Assembly: GCA_936440205.1 (NCBI GenBank)
Contig: OW387146.1
Location: forward strand, 20,088,458-20,152,457
Reading direction: 5' to 3'
Length of the DNA: 64,000 nt
Source of the DNA: Lepidonotus clava
Taxonomy: Eukaryota > Annelida > Polychaeta > Phyllodocida > Polynoidae
Shown here: one piece after another, positions 59,323 through 64,000 of the stretch
How positions within the stretch are numbered: the first letter of the stretch is position 1
Layout of the letters: every line of letters begins with the position of its first letter
The notes under the pieces: generated by a model
What the model was told of the DNA's origin: nothing
Seen by the model: only the letters and a program-made list of their open reading frames with translations
Databases searched by the model: none
Program-made: the position numbers and the translations under genes

Positions 59323-59935
59323 ATTGTTAAAAGATAGATTTCAGCCAAGTCTTTTGTTTACTTAACCAAAAGAAGCTGATGAAACTGGAAAGTTGCCAAT
59401 GTTAAATCATCTGTTGCCAATCTGTTGAATCTCATCCAGGTTGTTTTCACTGTTTTTTCCCTGCTTTCCTAAAGTATTCTCTGAGCTTTACAAGGTGACA
59501 TTTCCTGCAAAAGAAAGTTAATATGGAATTGCTTGAAGCCACATTGGGTATATTCCAGGGTTGGACAAGGGTCAGACAAAATTATGGTATAAGCGCTCAT
59601 TGTCTCCTAGAGCTGGGATTACTGGAACAACTATAAGAATTATGTTTTTCTATATCACCAAGTACTGATAAAACATTATGATCTATTATATTTTACAAAT
59701 TGACAGATGCAGGTTTGCCAGCCTATCAAAATGCTGCATTGTAGGGAAAATAGGGTCAGACATTATAGGTTGGGCTGACAGGCTTTAACATTGGTTCCTA
59801 TGGGAAAAAGGCCAATATATAAAACTGCATTTTACAAATTTTAGGAGCAATTGTCAACTAAACAACCATGGTACATTTTGTTTCACACTTCTATCTTTGG
59901 TGATTATATCAGAAAGAAATTGTCTTCTCATGCAG
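59323..59935. other. Upstream region of GPCR with a partial MITE
   Basis: From about 59535 to 59865 the sequence matches the AATAAGCCCATCCCA family (ATTGGGTATATTCCAGGG and GGTTGGGCTGACAGGC). The rest is unremarkable AT-rich DNA. Confidence 0.5.
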
Positions 59936-62900
59936 CCCTTGTGGCGGCAGGGGGGACTCATTGCTGACACCTGGTGCCTCCTCCCCTCAACTGCCCTTAC
60001 CCTTACTCCCCCTATCCTTTTTATATTACACTAATATCAACATATCCCACAATACACCCTACCCTCCCCCTCAATCGCATTCTCGATGCCATTGAGTTCA
60101 CATTACCTCTCCATATCAATTTATCAACTTTGCCGATACTGCCGTCATGCAACCTCCAGCCGACACAGACGACCAGGGCCATGGGACAACACCCCCCTGC
60201 AGGCGAGAGTCTACACGTACGGTTTCCTCCGACGGGGCACGATAAGTAAAAGTTCTTACTCGTATCTCCCTATCGCCGGCAATACCGGTAGTCATGCGGT
60301 CGGCCACGAGGGCGGCAAAGAAGAAGGCGCAAGAAAGGATGCACCAGAGTATTCAGGTAGAAGAGGATGATGGTGTCTTTTAGGCCAGATTATGACACAG
60401 ATAACACAAATGTGAGCTCCCACCACTCCGAGGACCCGCAGCATAGCGGGCCCGAGGACTCAACTCTCGGTGACGCCGACCCACGTTACGAGCATTGTAT
60501 GGGAAGGATCCAGGGCATAGAGAATGACGTGGCACAGGTGAAGGGAGATGTGGCAGGGATTCACCATAAAATTGACATGTTGTTATCCAATTTTGCAGCC
60601 GACTGGGTGTACCCGCGGACCAGTACCCCCCCAAACAGCCAGGGGGCGCCACCGATGCCGCCGCCACGCTGGACGCAGGCAGACGCGGGACATCCTGACA
60701 GACAGGCCGATCTTCAGCCACCAAAAACCCCCAGGAGGAGGGAGAACAGAGCCGGATTTGTGGATGACATGCTCCAGAGGGAAAACTTCGCACCACCACA
60801 GGTGACGGGTAAGGGCACGGCTTCTGATATCTTCTATGAGGGGGACATCCCGAAACCTTATATGTATATCCACAGGGAGGCTTGCCAGACTATTAAGCAA
60901 AAGCTGGACGTAAGGTGCTCGCTGTCCGCAATGGAATACGTCAATGCTACTGTCATGTTGTTATGCGACCCCAGGGCCTATGATGCTGGGGATAGGGATT
61001 GCATCATGAGGCATCTCCAGGATGTGACCCACGACGCGATGGAGCGCCCATGGGAGGCCGTCCGCCGCTGGTCACAGGCAGTGTGGGAAGCGGTGGAGAG
61101 GGGCACCATCTCATAGGCAGATGAGCAGAGGATCCAGAACCTCCGGGTGCGTATAGCCCTTACAGGGGGGGGGGGTAACTCCACGCCGGCGCAGGCCCCC
61201 GATCCAAGGCCACCGGGCGTCATGGAGGTAATATGCCGACAGTTCAACACGAGAGCGGGCTGTCGACACCTCACCCATCACGAGCAGGGGGGGGGGTTAA
61301 AATGTGTCATATATGTGCCTTTTGTGATTCAGTGGGACGACAGTGCCCGGGCCACAACGTCTACGGATGCAACAGGAAGCTCCAGACCGCAGGGCCACCC
61401 GCAAGACCAGCACAGCAGAACCCGCCCCAGCAGATGGGCGTACACAGGACCCAGCAGCACTACAACCAACCCCCCCGGCTAGCATCGGAGGGATCATGGA
61501 GACAACACCAGTCGCAGCAGGGCCAGGGTAATCCAGTTTCATATCCTCCGTTCTCAAAAAACGTGTAGGCGGCGCCCCGCAGAGCATTAAGCCCGCGGTG
61601 GCGCCCAAAGGGCAGGAGGAAGGGCAGACCGAACCCCCCTTGGACCAGGAGGTCAACGGAGTAGACCCCGGGCACCAGAAAATCGGTAGTGAACCTCGAC
61701 CCGATCGATCGTGTGATACCATGATTGGCGCACAGGCGGGAGAGAGGGGGATCGGACTCCCCGTACACCGGACTTTGAAAGTATTCGCAGGTTTTGCGAG
61801 GGCACGCTCCCATTTAATAGACCGGTGGACACTAGGCCACAGGCAGTGGCGGCGCACCGCAGGGCTGCCTGGCCTAACATGGTCTCGCGGGCGGTAGACC
61901 CCAACCTGATACGCATATATGACGTAGTAAGGGCCACAGGGCTTCCAAATGCCATGCGGGCCCGGGTCCCCCTGCCATCTACCCACAATGTCCCAGCGTG
62001 GGAACATTATCTGGGGGCGCTGGGTGGGCGGGACCAGGTCCTGGACTTTATAAAATTTGGGTTCCCCACTGGTTACGTGGGCCCAGTCTCAGATACGAGG
62101 GACATCCCCAACCACCCGAGCGCGGAGCAGTTCCCCACACATATCGAGGATTTCCTGCGCAGGGAGATGGATGCCCATGGGGTCATTGGCCCGGCACAGG
62201 CACCTCTTTCGAACCATGGTGCCACATCTCCCTGCTCATGTCCAGAGAAAAGTCGGACCCGGCGAAGCGCCGAATCATCACGGACATGACATTCCCAGCC
62301 AACGAGTCTATCAACGCATATATCGTTAAAAACGTTGTGTATGGCGTGGAATGTGAGCACACCTTACCAACGGTGGAGCTCCTCGCTGACCGGCTCAGAG
62401 CCGTGGGACCCGGGGCCTATTTGGCCACCATTGATATAGCAAGGACCTACAAAAACTTCATGTCGGACCCCCTGGACTGGCCCCTACTGTGCTTCGCATG
62501 GGAGGGGGCACATTATTGCGACCTCTCCATGCCCTTTGGGGCCAGAGCCTCCTCGTACCACATGCAGTCGGTGGCGCAATGTATTGTGGCCATATTGGAG
62601 GCACAGGGAGTCGACGCCATCATGTACCTCGATGACCTCATAATAATATCAAAGGACCGACCTGCGGCGGAAAGGGATTATGCCTGTGCCCGCGATATCT
62701 TCCGCCGGTTGGGGCTCCCAGAGGCCGAGGATAAGGCCCAGCCACCGGCGAAGTCAGTAAAATGGCTGGGGGTGATCGTTGACGCGCATAACATGACACT
62801 GTCCATCAACGCGGACAAGATAGCCCAAGTGGTTTCCATGGCGCAAGAGGCCATGAACAAAAACACCATATCCAAGAAGGGTCTACAATCACTCTTGGGA

Positions 62901-64000
62901 CACCTCTTATTCGTGGCTAAGTGCGTCCAGCCGGCCCCGTTTTCGTCTCCCGCCTCCTTAACGCCCTCAGGGGCGCGGATGCACGAGGCATTAAGGTCAC
63001 GGATGAGATGAGATTGGACTTGAGATGGTTTGTTGAGTTTTGTGGCCAATGGAATGGCTCCGCCATCATCACTCCGGCGTGCCCCTCCAAGGTCCTGCTG
63101 GTTGACGCCTGCCTCAGCGGGGTGGGGGCCACCGATGGATACCGCGCGTATGGACAACAGGTCACTACGGTCGACAATGGAGCCGTCAACATAACGGAGC
63201 TGGAGGCAGCCAACGTGGTGATGGCGCTCCACACCCTCGTCACGGAAAGCGACAGGGGGACCCATATTATGGTCCGCTGTAATAACCTTGCTGCGGTACA
63301 GGCGCTTACACAGGGCAGGGCCAAGAATTTGGTCCTCCAGGAATGCGCAAGGGCAACCTGGATGATCCAGGCAGTGATGGATGTGCGTCTGTCCTTTGAC
63401 CATATCGCTGGAAAGGACAATGAGGTGGCGGACGCGTTGAGCCGCGCCCATCTCAGTGACAAGGATAACCAACTGGCAGCCTCCTTGGTGGACCACTACT
63501 CCTTGCTTTGTGTCACCCCGTGCCTGTACTTCCTCTGGAGCTCAACTGTCCCTTTGTATTGTAGATCCGGCCATAGCCTCCTTGATGTCGCACGCTGCGG
63601 AGCGCCAGCTGCAGGCCAGAGTACCGGGAACGAGGCGCAACCATCGGTCGGCAGTGGGAACATATATAGCGTTTATGAGCAGGGCCAAGGTCAGCCCGCT
63701 CACCCCGACATACCAGATGGTGTGCGCCTACATCGAGTACGTGGCGGCCCATACCGGGGCCCCGGCTACTGTGAGGAACACGATCTCCCACGTTCGTACC
63801 TACCTGAGACTGTCCGAAGTATCAACGGCACCCCTCGACCAACCAAGGGTAGGGATGGCCTTGGAGGCGATCGGACGCAACAAGTTCTATGTCCCCAGAG
63901 CCAAGCGGGCTCTTCCGATGGAGGTCCTCACAGGGGCCGTGGGGGCGTTACCGGATACAAGGATGGCGACCGGGGTCAGGGCGGCCGTCCTGACCATGTT
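59936..64000 (+). mobile_element. DIRS/Ngaro-type tyrosine-recombinase retrotransposon, cut by the window edge
   Basis: A GC-rich block (clearly above the AT-rich surroundings) begins near 59.94 kb and reaches the end of the window. Parts in order: about 0.4 kb without clear coding, a gag-like region (about 60.37-61.12 kb), a Cys/His-rich zinc-knuckle-like segment (about 61.22-61.33 kb), a reverse transcriptase (about 61.9-63.0 kb, catalytic motif YLDD), an RNase H (about 63.05-63.45 kb) and the N-terminal part of a phage-integrase-like tyrosine recombinase (from about 63.6 kb). The tight spacing between RNase H and recombinase leaves no room for the methyltransferase domain of DIRS1-type elements, which favours Ngaro-like. 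The left boundary is inferred from composition; terminal repeats were not identified. Long open stretches and composition contrast suggest a young copy, probably with a few breaks. Confidence 0.8.
60367..61116 (+). CDS. gag-like ORF of the DIRS/Ngaro-type element
   Basis: 249 codons. The middle is proline-rich (APPMPPPRWTQ). The N-terminal part has a heptad-like stretch (GIENDVAQVKGDVAGIHHKI), and the C-terminal half is helical and Trp-containing (AMERPWEAVRRWSQAVWEAV). Its position before a Cys/His-rich segment and RT matches the gag slot of this class. No specific gag homologue was recalled. Confidence 0.6.
   Translation: MMVSFRPDYDTDNTNVSSHHSEDPQHSGPEDSTLGDADPRYEHCMGRIQGIENDVAQVKGDVAGIHHKIDMLLSNFAADWVYPRTSTPPNSQGAPPMPPPRWTQADAGHPDRQADLQPPKTPRRRENRAGFVDDMLQRENFAPPQVTGKGTASDIFYEGDIPKPYMYIHREACQTIKQKLDVRCSLSAMEYVNATVMLLCDPRAYDAGDRDCIMRHLQDVTHDAMERPWEAVRRWSQAVWEAVERGTIS

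Noticed and set aside
60380-60799. Antisense 139-codon frame, and other antisense frames across 60.4-63.8 kb
   Set aside because: Shadows of the GC-rich retroelement coding strand. The conserved RT, RNase H and recombinase motifs are all on the plus strand.

Overview
The window is nuclear DNA of an animal. It has spliced genes with GT-AG introns, an AT-rich background (GC roughly mid-30s per cent by eye), very many short inverted-repeat transposons, LINE remains and a tyrosine-recombinase retrotransposon. The protein families (chymotrypsin-fold proteases with a WGSSINSGH-type segment, a multi-Ig membrane receptor, an intronless rhodopsin-like GPCR) suit a marine invertebrate. I lean weakly to a lophotrochozoan such as a mollusc or brachiopod, but an invertebrate deuterostome is not excluded. 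I cannot name the species.

Layout. 1-20.3 kb: no gene I can support firmly. It is MITE-rich DNA plus one possible small gene (10.70-12.04 kb) behind a CpG-rich promoter-like block. 20.3-31.3 kb, minus strand: a complete 10-exon gene for a 710-residue type I membrane protein with a signal peptide, five extracellular domain exons (four clear Ig, one atypical), one membrane helix and a cytoplasmic tail with two ITIM matches (VMYSDI, VDYACI) and two further tyrosines. All splice phases close. Its introns carry MITEs and a 20-bp minisatellite. 31.3-35.9 kb: repeats only. 35.9-41.1 kb and 47.1-51.6 kb, plus strand: two paralogous six-exon secreted serine proteases with matching intron phases and, once one duplication is discounted, the same 254-residue length. 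The first (gene A) has a 13-bp tandem duplication that shifts its frame, a GC-AG intron, a lost 191-220 disulfide and a C-terminus expanded into a 37-bp minisatellite. The second (gene B) looks whole, but the first part of exon 2, with its splice acceptor, is present three times in tandem. 52-58 kb: LINE remains and MITEs. 58.3-59.3 kb, minus strand: an intronless GPCR with degenerate DRY and NPxxY motifs. 59.9 kb to the window end: a GC-rich DIRS/Ngaro-type retrotransposon that runs off the window.

There is no operon logic. The two proteases are a tandem pair, probably digestive or extracellular. The Ig receptor reads as an inhibitory-type signalling receptor that would recruit SH2-domain phosphatases. 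The strongest leads are the ITIM receptor, the decay and remodelling of protease A, and the triplicated splice acceptor in protease B. A side theme is a set of MITE families with look-alike termini, several with readable target duplications and nested insertions.
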